The position numbers and the translations under genes are program-made. 21,490 bases of DNA from a virus. Below, one piece after another: positions 21,386-21,490 of this stretch; positions within the stretch are counted from its first letter, which is position 1; each line of letters opens with the position of its first letter. Where the stretch lies: the IMG/VR virus record IMGVR_UViG_3300027659_000246, positions 1 to 21,490 of that record; one strand, written 5' to 3'. The notes under the pieces are model-generated. The model was given only the letters and a program-made list of their open reading frames with translations. It was not told where the DNA came from and did no database searches.

Positions 21386-21490
21386 ATGCCATTACCAAAA
21401 ATTGATTTGCCATTATTTGAGATAAAGTTGGCTTCAGTGCCAAGGGTTATACAGTTCAGACCATTCTTAGTAAAAGAGGAAAAATTACTT
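21386..21490 (+). CDS. 26: gp26-like baseplate hub protein, 5' end only
   Basis: Thirty-five codons are visible before the window ends. The protein begins MPLPKIDLPLFEIKLASVPR and continues VIQFRPFLVKEEKLL. This is the characteristic start of the T4 gp26 family (T4_baseplate domain): a short proline-rich lead, a 'lP..g..i.fRPF.VKEEK.LL' segment, then a helical body. In T4, gp26 is a small hub-assembly protein of about 208 residues. The gene lies downstream of the gp54-like gene with its own ribosome-binding site, in keeping with a baseplate role. Only the N-terminus can be judged. Confidence 0.75.
   Translation, partial: MPLPKIDLPLFEIKLASVPRVIQFRPFLVKEEKLL

Overview
The window is an AT-rich (about one third G+C in the lines I sampled), tightly packed piece of a T4-like contractile-tailed phage (myovirus) genome. 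The gene order and the marine-type versions of the proteins (a DUF4815 protein beside gp8; long Asn/Ser/Thr-rich gp6, gp7 and gp8) suggest a marine T4-like phage of the cyanophage or Pelagibacter-phage kind. The host cannot be read from this segment. All homology calls rest on recalled T4 sequences and family motifs, not on a search.

Layout. From 19691 leftward to position 1 runs one long minus-strand run of baseplate genes: gp48 (tail-tube cap), gp53 (wedge), a gp27-like hub protein, a gp5-like hub/spike protein, a 61-residue hypothetical, an unassigned 666-residue structural protein, gp25, gp6, gp7 and gp8 (wedge), a 1323-residue DUF4815 protein, and the 5' part of another probable tail or fibre protein cut by the window edge. 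From 19715 rightward a divergent plus-strand set starts: gp4 (head-completion nuclease), an unassigned 182-residue protein, a gp54-like tube-fold protein, and the first codons of a gp26-like baseplate protein cut by the right edge.

How they work together. In T4, wedges form from gp7, gp8, gp6, gp53 and gp25 (with gp10 and others). Six wedges join around a hub of gp27 and gp5, and gp48 and gp54 then cap the baseplate and start the tail tube. Almost that whole set is here. gp4 acts instead on the filled head before the tail joins. Most neighbours overlap by 1 to 8 bases (TAATG, TGATG, ATGA), implying translational coupling. No gene-free stretch exceeds 300 bases; the largest gap is about 40 bases. 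I see no tRNA, CRISPR, insertion sequence, integrase or clear terminator.

Most unusual: (1) two small beta-rich modules that recur inside several different baseplate proteins; (2) a gp7 homologue whose two conserved T4-like segments are separated by about 820 residues; (3) a gp5 homologue with no lysozyme domain; (4) the unassigned 666-residue protein, whose start is anomalous.
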